Origin: Massilia aquatica
GTDB taxonomy: Bacteria; Pseudomonadota; Gammaproteobacteria; Burkholderiales; Burkholderiaceae_D
Length of the DNA stretch: 34,748 nt
Reading direction: 5' to 3'
Assembly: GCF_011682045.1 (NCBI RefSeq)
Contig: NZ_VVIW01000039.1
Span: forward strand, 1 to 34,748
This document shows, one piece after another, positions 8,502 to 16,353 of the stretch. The notes beneath the pieces are model-generated. The model ran no database searches, was not told where the DNA came from, and saw only the letters and a program-made list of their open reading frames with translations. Position 1 is the first letter of the stretch. Each line of letters begins with the position of its first letter. Made by a program: the position numbers and the translations under genes.

Positions 8502-9611
8502 ATGCGAAGCACCCTGAAACGCACTACCTTGCTGATCGCCGGCGCACTGCTGCTGGCCTGCGCCGATCCCGGCCGCCGTCCGGCGCCGGCCAGCGCTCCC
8601 GCAGCCGCCCCGGCCAGCGCCGAGGACGCCTATGTGACGGGCCGCGCCGCGCACCTGGCGCGCCGCCACGATGCCGCGCTGGCCGCCTACCGCGCCGCGC
8701 TGGCGCGCGATCCGGCCCACCTGAAGGCACGCAACGGCCTGGCCACCCTGTACGCCGAGCGCGGCGATTTTGCGCGCGCCATCGAACTGTGGCAAGCCAT
8801 GACCGAAGAAGGCGAGGGCGCCGACGGGCAGGCCAGCGCCTTCCTGTTCAGCAATCTCGGCTACGCCCATTTCTTGCACGGCCAGTTCCAGCAAGCCCTG
8901 GCCGCGCTTGAAAAAGCCTGCCTGCTCGACCCGCTCAACGAGCGCGCCTGGGACCACCTTGGCGGCGCGCTCGAGAAGGTCGGGCAGCACCAGCGCGCGC
9001 AGCAGATGTTTCGCCAGGCCGGGGCCCTGCGCGCGCATGATTTCAAGGCCGACTACGCGGTCGCCGCGCGGGCCGGCGTGGCCGCCATCGACAGCGCGGT
9101 CAAGGCCGGCGGCCAGGCGCCGCCGCAAGAGCCGCAGTGGGACCGTACCGAGGTGCGCCAGGATGGGTCCGGTGTGTTCGTGGTGCAGCGCGTGGGCACG
9201 GCCGCGCCGGCGCAGGCGGCGCTGGCACCGGTAGCTGCGGCAGCGCTTGCGCCGGCGGCGCAGCAGACCGGCCAGGCCCTGCTCGAAATTCGCAACGGCA
9301 ACGGTGTGACCGGTATGGCGCGCTCGCTGGCCGGCACCATGGACCGGAACGCGCTGCGCGTGGTGCGCCTGAGCAATCAGAAAGGGTTCGGCGTGCGCCA
9401 GACCCGCATCGAATACCAGCCCGAATTTCGCGAGGCCGCCGAGCGCCTGGCCCAGCGCTTCGGCGCCGCGCGCGTGGTGGCGGTGGGCGAGCTCGGGCGT
9501 GCCGACGTGCGCCTGGTGATCGGGCGCGACCTGGCGCTCGGCGCGCTACCCGAAGCATTAGCCGACGCGGCCGTCGCGGCGCGCACCAGGCCGTTGCCCG
9601 GGCAAGGCTGA
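8502..9611 (+). CDS. tadD: TadD-like lipoprotein: TPR repeats plus LytR_C domain
   Basis: A 369-residue protein with a lipoprotein signal (lipobox L-L-A-C at about 17-20), then a Pro/Ala linker. Tetratricopeptide repeats follow at about 43-180, e.g. YRAALARDPAHLKARNGLAT, LGYAHFLHGQFQQALAALEK and AWDHLGGALEKVGQHQRAQ. After an Ala/Pro-rich linker the C-terminus (about 258-345) has the LytR_C pattern: LEIRNGNGVTGMARSLAG, then a basic-hydrophobic strand pair and a closing ADVRLVIGRDL. TadD TPR lipoproteins are part of Tad systems; a LytR_C extension could bind a cell-wall or glycan ligand, which is inference. It is probably the last gene of the tad transcript. Confidence 0.82.
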   Translation: MRSTLKRTTLLIAGALLLACADPGRRPAPASAPAAAPASAEDAYVTGRAAHLARRHDAALAAYRAALARDPAHLKARNGLATLYAERGDFARAIELWQAMTEEGEGADGQASAFLFSNLGYAHFLHGQFQQALAALEKACLLDPLNERAWDHLGGALEKVGQHQRAQQMFRQAGALRAHDFKADYAVAARAGVAAIDSAVKAGGQAPPQEPQWDRTEVRQDGSGVFVVQRVGTAAPAQAALAPVAAAALAPAAQQTGQALLEIRNGNGVTGMARSLAGTMDRNALRVVRLSNQKGFGVRQTRIEYQPEFREAAERLAQRFGAARVVAVGELGRADVRLVIGRDLALGALPEALADAAVAARTRPLPGQG

Positions 9612-9707
9612 TGCCGCATTGAAGGCTGGTCCGTTTGTGCCATATCAAATCCGGGGTGGTTTCGCACGCGACAATAGCGTGATCCAACCACTTACCGGAG
9701 CATTTCC

Positions 9708-10019
9708 ATGAACTTTGCAGAACGTTTTATGCGCTTCCTGTGCGGCTTCGCGCTGCTGGCGCTGGTGGCCTGCGCCCCCACGCCGCAGCGTGAAGGCACC
9801 GGCGAATACATCGACGACACCATCATCACCGGCAAGGTCAAGGCCGCGCTGGTGGCCGATCCCGATCTCAAGGCCAGCGAGATCCAGGTCGAGACCTTCA
9901 AGGGTACGGTACAACTGAGCGGCTTCGTGCAGGCCGATCACATTCCGAGGGCGCTCTCGCTGGTGCGCCGCATCGACGGCGTCAAGGACGTCAAGAACGA
10001 CATGGTGCCCAAGCGCTGA
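9708..10019 (+). CDS. BON-domain lipoprotein
   Basis: A 103-residue exported lipoprotein: hydrophobic signal ending with lipobox L-V-A-C (about 20-23), then a single BON domain (about 34-102) with IDDTIITGKVKAALVADPDL, VETFKGTVQLSGFV and VRRIDGVKDVKNDM, the standard BON alpha/beta pattern. Proteins with one or two BON domains (OsmY, DolP types) sit in the periplasm or on the outer membrane and are linked to envelope stress or phospholipid contacts. The gene stands alone, convergent with the next small gene. Ribosome binding site CCGGAG lies before the ATG. Confidence 0.88.
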   Translation: MNFAERFMRFLCGFALLALVACAPTPQREGTGEYIDDTIITGKVKAALVADPDLKASEIQVETFKGTVQLSGFVQADHIPRALSLVRRIDGVKDVKNDMVPKR

Positions 10020-10053
10020 AGCACCGCTGCCAGCGCCGCGCCGGTGTTCGTGC

Positions 10054-10251
10054 TCAGCCTTTGAGCTGGGCCTTTTCGGCGGCGGAGAGGCGCTTGGCGC
10101 TGACGACGGTCATGTTGGCGTCCGCACCGGCTTGCACGGCGCTCGCCGCGGCAAGGCGCGGGGCCGGTGCGCTGGCGGTCGCGAAACTGGTTGCGGAAAC
10201 GACGACCAGGGCGGCGATGAAGATGCTTTCCATGTTTTTTGCGATGTTCAT
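10054..10251 (-). CDS. Small exported protein of unknown function
   Basis: A 65-residue protein with a likely signal peptide (MNIAKNMESIFIAALVVVSA, then Ala-rich cleavage region). The short mature part ends with VVSAKRLSAAEKAQLKG. The sequence has a plausible ribosome binding site (CAGGAA) 8 bases before the ATG and its own upstream leader. Proteins of this pattern, with a C-terminal KRLSAAEKA motif, are familiar to me from Oxalobacteraceae genomes, but I know of no assigned function. It converges with the BON gene; the 34 bases between the stops hold no strong terminator. Confidence 0.65.
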   Translation of the reverse strand: MNIAKNMESIFIAALVVVSATSFATASAPAPRLAAASAVQAGADANMTVVSAKRLSAAEKAQLKG

Positions 10252-10309
10252 GATGAGTTCCTGTGAGTGAAGTTCGTTGGGTTGAGTGAACTATAGCCAC
10301 AGGGGCGAT

Positions 10310-10315
10310 TGTCAA
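10310..10315 (-). promoter_or_regulatory. Possible -35 box for the small exported protein
   Basis: On the minus strand a perfect TTGACA lies about 59 bases before the start codon of the small exported protein, followed by TATAGT at 10290-10295. The spacer is only 14 bases, shorter than sigma-70 normally uses, so either the true -10 is another hexamer or the site is fortuitous. Confidence 0.3.
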
Positions 10316-10437
10316 CACCGCGATTGCGACGGACTGCCGGTTTGGCGGGATGGAGCGTCGGATTCGGGGTAAAAGCATGTGCCGCGCCCGGGTGGCGGCA
10401 GCGCCGGCGGGTGTGAACGCGCGGCTGGGCCCGGCGC

Positions 10438-11034
10438 TTATTTCTTGAAGCGGATGGTCATCTCGGGGCGCTGTTCCAGGCTGCCGATCTTCCACGAATA
10501 GGTGCCGATCAGGCCGAAGAACGAGGGGGTCGAGGTGGCATTGTGCGAGATTACCTCGGCGCTGATCGGCACCGTCACCGACAGCGTGCCGTCGAGCTTG
10601 ATGCCGAGCGCGGCCATGCTGGCTTTTTCCTTGTCATCGAGCTTGCCCGCTTGCAAGGTCAATACGCCATCCGGGCCGGTGTGAACGCGCAGCACGCCGA
10701 GCAGGTCGAGTGCCTGGCCGGGCTGGCGCCGGCCTTCGACCACCACGTCGTAGCGTGCATTGCCGTTGTCGGCGGCCTGGCGCAGCTCGCCGTTGCGCTG
10801 CGGGTCCGCCTCTGCCATGCGCATGCCGGCTTCCTTCGGGCCGAGTGGCTGGTCCCTGGCCATCTGTCCGGCCGCCAGCGTGTGCACGGCGCTGCCCGCA
10901 TACGTATACTGGTAGCTGCCATCGGACTGGAAGGCGGTCCTGGCGGTAAAGCGTTCGGGGACCAGGCATCCGCTCAGCAGCAGGGCGGCGCAGGCGCTTG
11001 CGGCCAGGAGTCGACAGCTCATCGGGCAATCCAT
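10438..11034 (-). CDS. Lipoprotein of unknown function
   Basis: A 198-residue protein with a clear lipoprotein signal: LLAASACAALLLSGC, lipobox L-S-G-C, then LVPERF. The mature part starts with a beta-rich segment (FTARTAFQSDGSYQYTYAG) and later has DVVVEGRRQPGQALDLLGVL and LDGTLSVTVPISAEVISHNA, which suggests a beta-sandwich periplasmic domain. I do not recognise a family. It is probably monocistronic; a palindrome TTGTC-N6-GACAA lies 43 bases upstream of the start. ATG 11034 gives a reasonable signal peptide; a second ATG five codons in is an alternative. Confidence 0.75.
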   Translation of the reverse strand: MDCPMSCRLLAASACAALLLSGCLVPERFTARTAFQSDGSYQYTYAGSAVHTLAAGQMARDQPLGPKEAGMRMAEADPQRNGELRQAADNGNARYDVVVEGRRQPGQALDLLGVLRVHTGPDGVLTLQAGKLDDKEKASMAALGIKLDGTLSVTVPISAEVISHNATSTPSFFGLIGTYSWKIGSLEQRPEMTIRFKK

Positions 11035-11121
11035 GGAAGGTCGGAAACGCGCCAGTGTAGCTCAGTCAATACAATCTTGTCAGAGTGGACAAATTTGCTT
11101 ACAAGATGCAACGCCACTTGC

Positions 11122-11646
11122 TCAGGCCCGTGCCGCATTCCTGAGCACGGCTGGCGCGATGATGCGGTGCATGGGTGTCACCGGCAGCATGTAGAGGCGC
11201 CCGAGCCAGTTATGCACGTGCACCACGGTCGATACCGTGGCCAGCACCTGGCCGTTGCCGGCATCGACTGCGCGGTGCACCGACAGGATCACGTCGAGGT
11301 GTTTGTCCTTGTCGCCCAGCAGCACCTCGTCGGGGGTGTTGGCGAACAGGGTAAAGATGCCGACCCGGTCGCCGATCCGGTATGCCGAGGCCGGTTTGGC
11401 AGGATCGAGACCGGACAAGGTGCCGAGGTTTTTCAGGCCCAGCATCGACACCACCCGGTTGCGCAGGGTCATCAGCGTGTTGACCCAGCCGGGCGTGCCG
11501 GCAGTCACCTTCAGAAACAGTTCGAGCGCGCTGGCGTTGGTGTCCAGCGGCGCGATCGCCCAGGCATCGTGGAAATAGGCGCCCGCCAGGGAAGTGGCAA
11601 GCGCGCTCGAGGCGGGAATGGTGGTTTCGACTGGTGTGGCGTGCAT
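11122..11646 (-). CDS. DUF2867-like protein
   Basis: A 174-residue protein that looks like the DUF2867 family: an N-terminal YFHDAWAIAPLD segment, a central GDRVGIFTLFANTPDEVLLGDKD segment, and a LSVHRAVDAGNGQVLATVSTVVHVHNWLGRLYM core followed by PMHRIIAP. The family is soluble, often found alone or fused to NAD-dependent epimerase-like domains, with no established activity. I chose ATG 11646; an in-frame ATG at 11718 would add 24 residues that are basic and Pro-rich and have no ribosome binding site. It lies downstream of bdhA with about 130 bases between, so co-transcription is possible but not shown. Confidence 0.75.
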   Translation of the reverse strand: MHATPVETTIPASSALATSLAGAYFHDAWAIAPLDTNASALELFLKVTAGTPGWVNTLMTLRNRVVSMLGLKNLGTLSGLDPAKPASAYRIGDRVGIFTLFANTPDEVLLGDKDKHLDVILSVHRAVDAGNGQVLATVSTVVHVHNWLGRLYMLPVTPMHRIIAPAVLRNAARA

Positions 11647-11777
11647 GGGTTCCGCGCGGAAGGGCAGTTGATGCCGGTCCGGACGGACGCGCGGCAGCTC
11701 GCCTGGCGAGCATGCCATCTTAATACGAAGGCGCGCGCCGCGCAGGCGCCGCAACGGTCCGGCCGCCCGGCCCGTGC

Positions 11778-12560
11778 TTACTGCATGTACCAGCCGTGGC
11801 TGACCACGATCGATTGTCCGGTCAGCGCATTGCTCGGGAAAGCGGCCAGGAACAGCGCGGTCTGCGCCACGTCCTCGACAGTGGTGAATTCGCCGTCCAC
11901 GGTTTCCTTGAGCATTACCTTCTTGACGACATCGTCTTCCGAGATGCCGAGCGCCCTGGCCTGCTCGGGAATCTGCTTTTCCACCAGCGGCGTACGCACG
12001 AAGCCCGGGCAGATGACATTGGCGCGCACGCCGTGCGCCGCGCCTTCCTTGGCCACCACCTTGCACAGGCCGATCAGGCCGTGCTTGGCCGTGACATAGG
12101 CCGACTTGAGCGGCGACGCTTCTTTCGAATGCACCGAGCCCATGTAGATCACGCTGCCGCCGCGGCCTTGCGCATACATCACTTTGAGGCAGGCGCGGGT
12201 GGTCAGGAAGGCGCCGTCGAGGTGAATCGCCAGCATTTTTTTCCAGTCATCGAAAGCAAAGCTCTCGACCGGCGCCACGATCTGGATGCCGGCGTTCGAC
12301 ACCAGCACGTCGATGCCGCCGAAGCGCGCGGCAACAGCCGCGATGCCGGTGTCGACTTCGGTTTCGCTGGTCACGTTCATGGCCAGCGCCATGCTGCGTT
12401 CGCCCGACGGATCGAGTTCTTTCGCGGTGGCTTCGGCGGCTTTGAGGTCGAGGTCGGCGATGACGACCTTGGCGCCGCTCTCAAAATAGACCTTGGTGAT
12501 GTGTTTGCCGATGCCGCTGGCGGCGCCGGTGATGACGGTGACTTTATCTTGCAGGTTCAT
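11778..12560 (-). CDS. bdhA: 3-hydroxybutyrate dehydrogenase (SDR family)
   Basis: A 260-residue short-chain dehydrogenase that interconverts (R)-3-hydroxybutyrate and acetoacetate with NAD, used in polyhydroxybutyrate and ketone-body turnover. It shows the cofactor motif TGAASGIG (11-18), the D at the end of beta-2 (IADLD), NAG (89-91), and the catalytic Ser142-Tyr155-Lys159 (YVTAK). The C-terminal [13 protein letters not shown] matches the 3-hydroxybutyrate dehydrogenase branch, where the last residues close the substrate pocket. ATG 12560 has a ribosome binding site (AAGAGGAA); the frame runs 11 codons further up but overlaps the upstream gene more. Its start overlaps the patatin gene end by 17 bases, so the two are probably coupled. 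Confidence 0.88.
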   Translation of the reverse strand: MNLQDKVTVITGAASGIGKHITKVYFESGAKVVIADLDLKAAEATAKELDPSGERSMALAMNVTSETEVDTGIAAVAARFGGIDVLVSNAGIQIVAPVESFAFDDWKKMLAIHLDGAFLTTRACLKVMYAQGRGGSVIYMGSVHSKEASPLKSAYVTAKHGLIGLCKVVAKEGAAHGVRANVICPGFVRTPLVEKQIPEQARALGISEDDVVKKVMLKETVDGEFTTVEDVAQTALFLAAFPSNALTGQSIVVSHGWYMQ

Positions 12561-13779
12561 GGGATTCCTCTTGCAACGTGTTGGTGGCGGCACTGGCGTG
12601 CCGGGAGGTCAGGAAATCGTAAATGGCGGGACTCTTGTCGACCGCCGGCAAGGCCAGGATCTGCGGATGCGACAAGGTCAGCGCGGCGTCATCGTAGCCC
12701 GAACGCCAGTGTTCGTTCATGGTGACGCGCGAAAATTCGAAGTCTTTCGACTGGCCTTCGTAATTGCGCGAGCGGTACACCAGCTGGACGATGTTGTAGA
12801 CCGCTTCGTCGGAGGCCTCGGCCAGCAGGCGCGCCTGGGGCGTGCCGGCCAGCGCGGGCGGCATCTGGGCCAGCAGTTCATTGAACGCGGTGCGCAGCTC
12901 GGCCAGCTTGCGGAACTTGTCGGTCGCGGCCCGCGTGCGGCTCGAAAACTGCACTTCCTTCATGCGCACGGCTACTTCGGTCAGGTCGCGCGGCAGCGCG
13001 CCGCTGGCGCTCCACAGGTCGACCTGCAGCACCAGGGTATCGACCCCCGAGTGCGACGACAGTACCCAGTCGAGCGGGGTGTTCGAGACCAGCCCGCCAT
13101 CCCAGTAATGTTCGCCGTCGATCTCGACCGCGTCGAAGCCGGGCGGCAGCGCGCCGCTGGCCATGATGTGCTTGGCGGCGATGGTATCGACCGCGTTGTC
13201 GAAATAGGCAAAGTTACCGGTGCGCACGTTGACGGCGCCGACCGACAGGCGCATCTCGCGGCTGTTGACGCGGTCGAAATCGACCAGGCTGTTGAGCGTG
13301 CCTTCGAGCATCGCCGTGTCGTAGTAGCTGGTGGCGCCGCGGTTGGCCATGGGCAGGTAAGGCGGCGGCATGCGCGGTTCGAAAAAGCCCGGCACGCCGT
13401 GCGAGAGCACGCGCCCGGCCGCCATCTGGTTGGCCCAGCCGCGCAGGGTGTCGCCGCTGAGCAGGCTGGTCCACCATTCGCCGACGCCGCCGTCGCCGGC
13501 GTTGCTGACCGTTTCCCAGAAACTGCGCAGTTTGGCGACCCGCTCGGCGCGCGGATTGCCGGCGATGATGGCGCTGTTGATCGCCCCGATCGAAATGCCG
13601 GCGATCCAGGTCGGCTCGATGCCCGCTTCCAGCAAGCGCTCGTAGACGCCGGCCTGGTAGGCGCCGAGCGCGCCGCCGCCCTGCAGCAACAGGGCGATGC
13701 TGCCGAAGGCCGAGGCGCATGGCCGCGCCGCTTCGGGCGGGGCGGTGGCGCGGTTGTGCAGGGTCGAGCCGTCACGCAT
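12544..13779 (-). CDS. Patatin-like phospholipase (DUF3734 type)
   Basis: A 411-residue patatin-like acyl hydrolase. The oxyanion-hole motif is GGGALG (34-39, within [18 protein letters not shown]), the nucleophile elbow is GISIG with Ser63, and the catalytic Asp is in DGG (Asp227, [15 protein letters not shown]). The dyad is therefore complete. The C-terminal region after about 290 includes an NIVQLVYRS segment that fits the DUF3734 extension. No signal peptide is visible, so it is probably cytoplasmic. It is overlapped on both sides: its start overlaps the CMD-like gene end and its end overlaps bdhA. An ATG at 13806 would add nine residues but needs a larger overlap. Confidence 0.87.
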   Translation of the reverse strand: MRDGSTLHNRATAPPEAARPCASAFGSIALLLQGGGALGAYQAGVYERLLEAGIEPTWIAGISIGAINSAIIAGNPRAERVAKLRSFWETVSNAGDGGVGEWWTSLLSGDTLRGWANQMAAGRVLSHGVPGFFEPRMPPPYLPMANRGATSYYDTAMLEGTLNSLVDFDRVNSREMRLSVGAVNVRTGNFAYFDNAVDTIAAKHIMASGALPPGFDAVEIDGEHYWDGGLVSNTPLDWVLSSHSGVDTLVLQVDLWSASGALPRDLTEVAVRMKEVQFSSRTRAATDKFRKLAELRTAFNELLAQMPPALAGTPQARLLAEASDEAVYNIVQLVYRSRNYEGQSKDFEFSRVTMNEHWRSGYDDAALTLSHPQILALPAVDKSPAIYDFLTSRHASAATNTLQEESHEPAR

Positions 13780-14338
13780 GTTCGGGCACCGGAACGTCGA
13801 AACCATTGAGGGTGGTCGATACCATGGAATAGAGTCCGACCAGGTAAATCAGTTCATTCGTGCCTTTCTGGCCGAAGGTGGCCAACGCCAGGCGATAGAT
13901 CGGCTCGGGGAGCAGGCCGCCGCGGCACAGGGCGTAGGCGAGGTCGTAGGCGACGCTTTCTTCCTTGTTCAGGTCCGATGGCTTGAGGTCGGCCACCAGG
14001 GTTGCCAGGCGTTCCAAAGGCATGCCTTCGGCCTCGGCCACGGCGATGTGGGCGTACAGTTCGTAGGCGGCGTCGAAGCGGGCGCCGACCACCAGGATGG
14101 CGATCTGGCGTACGTTGTCCGGCAGCACGGCATTGGCGGTCATGGCCAGGGTCAGGTTCCAGATTGCCTTGCCGATGGCGGGTTCGTGCAGCCACGGGTT
14201 CCACGGCCCCATCAGGGCGCCATCCTCACGCTGGGAGACGAAGGCGTTGAAGTTCGATTCAATGCCCTTGCGCATGTCGTCGTACAGGGGCTGTTGTTCG
14301 GGGCTGAGGTCGGACGGGGCGATCAGGGGCAGGCGCAT
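13772..14338 (-). CDS. Carboxymuconolactone decarboxylase/AhpD-like protein
   Basis: A 188-residue all-helical protein of the AhpD-like/CMD superfamily: NPWLHEPAIGKAIWNLTLAMTANAVLPDN, then RQIAILVVGARFDAAYELYAHIAVAEAEGMP, the usual position of the active helix. The CxxC pair of AhpD is absent; at that site the sequence reads AYELYAH, so a peroxidase-type redox role is unlikely and a decarboxylase-like or other role is open. ATG 14338 is preferred because the next in-frame start upstream is a TTG at 14359. It is the first gene of the overlapping trio with the patatin and bdhA, so it probably leads that operon. Confidence 0.8.
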   Translation of the reverse strand: MRLPLIAPSDLSPEQQPLYDDMRKGIESNFNAFVSQREDGALMGPWNPWLHEPAIGKAIWNLTLAMTANAVLPDNVRQIAILVVGARFDAAYELYAHIAVAEAEGMPLERLATLVADLKPSDLNKEESVAYDLAYALCRGGLLPEPIYRLALATFGQKGTNELIYLVGLYSMVSTTLNGFDVPVPEHA

Positions 14339-14519
14339 GGCGGCTTTCGTGGTTGGCAACGGGGAAGGCGAACCGGTCCAGGCGGTAATGCGCGGTGTTG
14401 GCCGGCGCAGGAGGATCGTTTCAGCTCGTTGCCAAAGAATACATGCGCTTACTTAGGCGAAAATTCAATCGTGCGCAGGTCGATTGCGCGAGCGGGAGAC
14501 GATCAGGCGCGCAAGAGGA

Positions 14520-14941
14520 TTAAAGGAACAGCGTTGCCGGTACTTGGAAACGGGCGGCAAGCGCCTTGATTTGCCGGATATTGAGTTCTTGGGTGCCTTC
14601 AAGTATTTGTGCAACTGTACTCTGGCTGCCCAGTTCCGGAAGTGTCGATTCCGGAAGTTTATGCTGGTCCATCAGGTATCGCAGCATCGCACTAGGTGAA
14701 ACGGGCATTGCCGGGTAATGCACCTCATCATAGGCGGCGATCAGGGTCCCCAGCAGCGTGGCAAGATCGGCCAGTGCATGATGTTCATCCGCAGCGCCGC
14801 GTCGAGCAGCTGGTTCAACACGGCGACGGCCTTGTCGTAGTCTTGCTCCGAGCGGATCGGAGACAGAGGAACGAGGGAGGTGAGTGAGCGGAAATGCGAA
14901 GTGATCGTGTCGACAAGTGCCCGATCAATCAAGGTTTCCAT
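14520..14941 (-). pseudogene. HigA-type antitoxin, broken by a one-base frameshift
   Basis: Two adjacent minus-strand fragments join into one antitoxin-like protein. The N-terminal part (14941 to about 14798) reads PIRSEQDYDKAVAVLNQLLDA, typical of HigA-family antitoxins. The frame then breaks; in another frame the protein continues ADEHHALADLATLLGTLIAA, then YDEVHYPAMPVSPSAMLRYL and an Xre-like helix-turn-helix ending ALAARFQVPATLFL. Adding a single G near 14796-14798 would restore DAGAADEHH and a full reading frame of about 140 codons. No HigB-like toxin is visible next to it. The lesion could be a true mutation or a sequencing error. Confidence 0.78.
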
Positions 14942-15201
14942 TTGTCGTATTCCTTGTCGGTAAAAGCGTATCTGCGTCAGGATAAATCGCTTAGACTCAC
15001 CTTAAGTATCACCCGCGTCAGCTATCCTAGCGCTACCTAAGAAATGGTCCCGCAACTTAGATTACGCTGTCATGTGCAAGATGATAAGTGCAAGATAGTG
15101 CCGTTACGTTACGTATCGCACGTTTAGCCAAAAAGTCAGTTACTTTAATAAAGAGGTAAATATATATTATTTTCTATTTAAGCTTAGGTAATGGCTACTG
15201 G
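14942..15201. other. Intergenic, AT-rich toward its right end; no gene seen
   Basis: About 260 bases between the divergent antitoxin and methyltransferase remnants. No ORF with recognisable content appears on either strand, and no toxin gene is found. Base composition falls from G+C-rich to clearly AT-rich after about 15120, marking the left edge of foreign-looking DNA. Confidence 0.6.
15140..15168 (+). promoter_or_regulatory. Putative sigma-70 promoter of the methyltransferase remnant
   Basis: TTACTT (15140-15145), a 17-base spacer and TATATT (15163-15168) lie 34 bases upstream of the ATG at 15202. The region is AT-rich, so chance matches are more likely than elsewhere in the window. Confidence 0.45.
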
Positions 15202-15451
15202 ATGAAAAAATTTACACCTCACAACAAATCACTAGTTGATTTTTTTCGAATCAATAATTGAATTGGACAATGAAAATTGGCTAAAAGAATCAACCAATTT
15301 AGATCTTGCAGACTCTGTGTTAAGAAAATTTATAACTGTCGAAGAAATGAAAGAATCTGGTAGTTTCTTTACTGGTGAAAAATTGGCAAAGTCTACGGTG
15401 GACAACTTTTCTGTTCCAATATCAGATTTCTCCGTCGTACTAGATCCTACA
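15202..15451 (+). pseudogene. N6-adenine DNA methyltransferase, 5' fragment, frameshifted and truncated
   Basis: Removing one T from the run of seven at 15240-15246 joins MKKFTPHNKSLVDFF to the frame ESIIELDNENWLKESTNLDL, which runs on through SGSFFTGEKLAKSTVDNF and FSVVLDPT. FFTGEKLA matches motif X of type I/II N6-adenine methylases (usually FFTP or similar), and VLDPT is the start of motif I, where CGAG should follow to bind S-adenosylmethionine. The match stops exactly there, at about 15451, and IS21-type sequence begins within 20 bases. So the gene has two lesions: a homopolymer frameshift and loss of everything from motif I onward. Composition is AT-rich. Which restriction-modification type it came from cannot be told from 80 residues. 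Confidence 0.68.
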
Positions 15452-15455
15452 CACC

Positions 15456-15470
15456 GAACACGCCATGTGT

Positions 15471-15472
<2 letters not shown>
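15456..15472. repeat. Perfect 6-bp palindrome at the IS junction
   Basis: GAACAC, five bases, GTGTTC. It sits between the end of the methyltransferase remnant and the istB stop, where the IS terminus should lie. It may be the IS end, or two abutted IS ends; no target duplication could be matched on the other side. Confidence 0.4.
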
Positions 15473-16238
<766 letters not shown>

Positions 16239-16242
<4 letters not shown>

Positions 16243-16325
16243 GCCGCCACTCCTTCGCCGACCCATTCCCTCGCCAACAGTGCGTCGTACATGTGCAGTG
16301 GATGCTGCGCCGGCGCTAGTGGGTG
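16239..16325 (-). pseudogene. istA: 3' tail of IS21-family istA transposase
   Basis: In the frame that ends with a TGA overlapping the istB ATG (ATGA), the minus strand reads HPLAPAQHPLHMYDALLARE and then WVGEGVAA. IstA proteins usually end with a similar R/HPL-xx-YD-xLL segment, and the ATGA coupling is normal for istA-istB. Only about 28 codons remain; upstream the sequence changes to the neighbouring gene's end. So the element lost almost all of istA and its right terminus. Confidence 0.55.
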
Positions 16326-16353
16326 TGTATGTCCATTGAATTGGCATGAACTC

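Noticed and set aside
6622-8517. 631-codon plus-strand frame spanning tadB and tadC
   Set aside because: Out-of-frame overlap with two well-supported membrane proteins; Arg/Gly/Pro-rich translation typical of a shifted frame.
11077-11092. Operator-like palindrome TTGTC-N6-GACAA upstream of the lipoprotein gene
   Set aside because: The 5-bp arms are short, no regulator gene lies nearby, and no good -10/-35 pair frames it; kept only as a remark in the gene entry.
10543-12099. 518-codon plus-strand frame opposite the lipoprotein, DUF2867-like and bdhA genes
   Set aside because: It crosses three supported minus-strand genes and their intergenic gaps and shows no domain.
14942-15201. HigB-like toxin partner for the antitoxin remnant
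   Set aside because: No open frame of toxin size or pattern on either strand in this gap.
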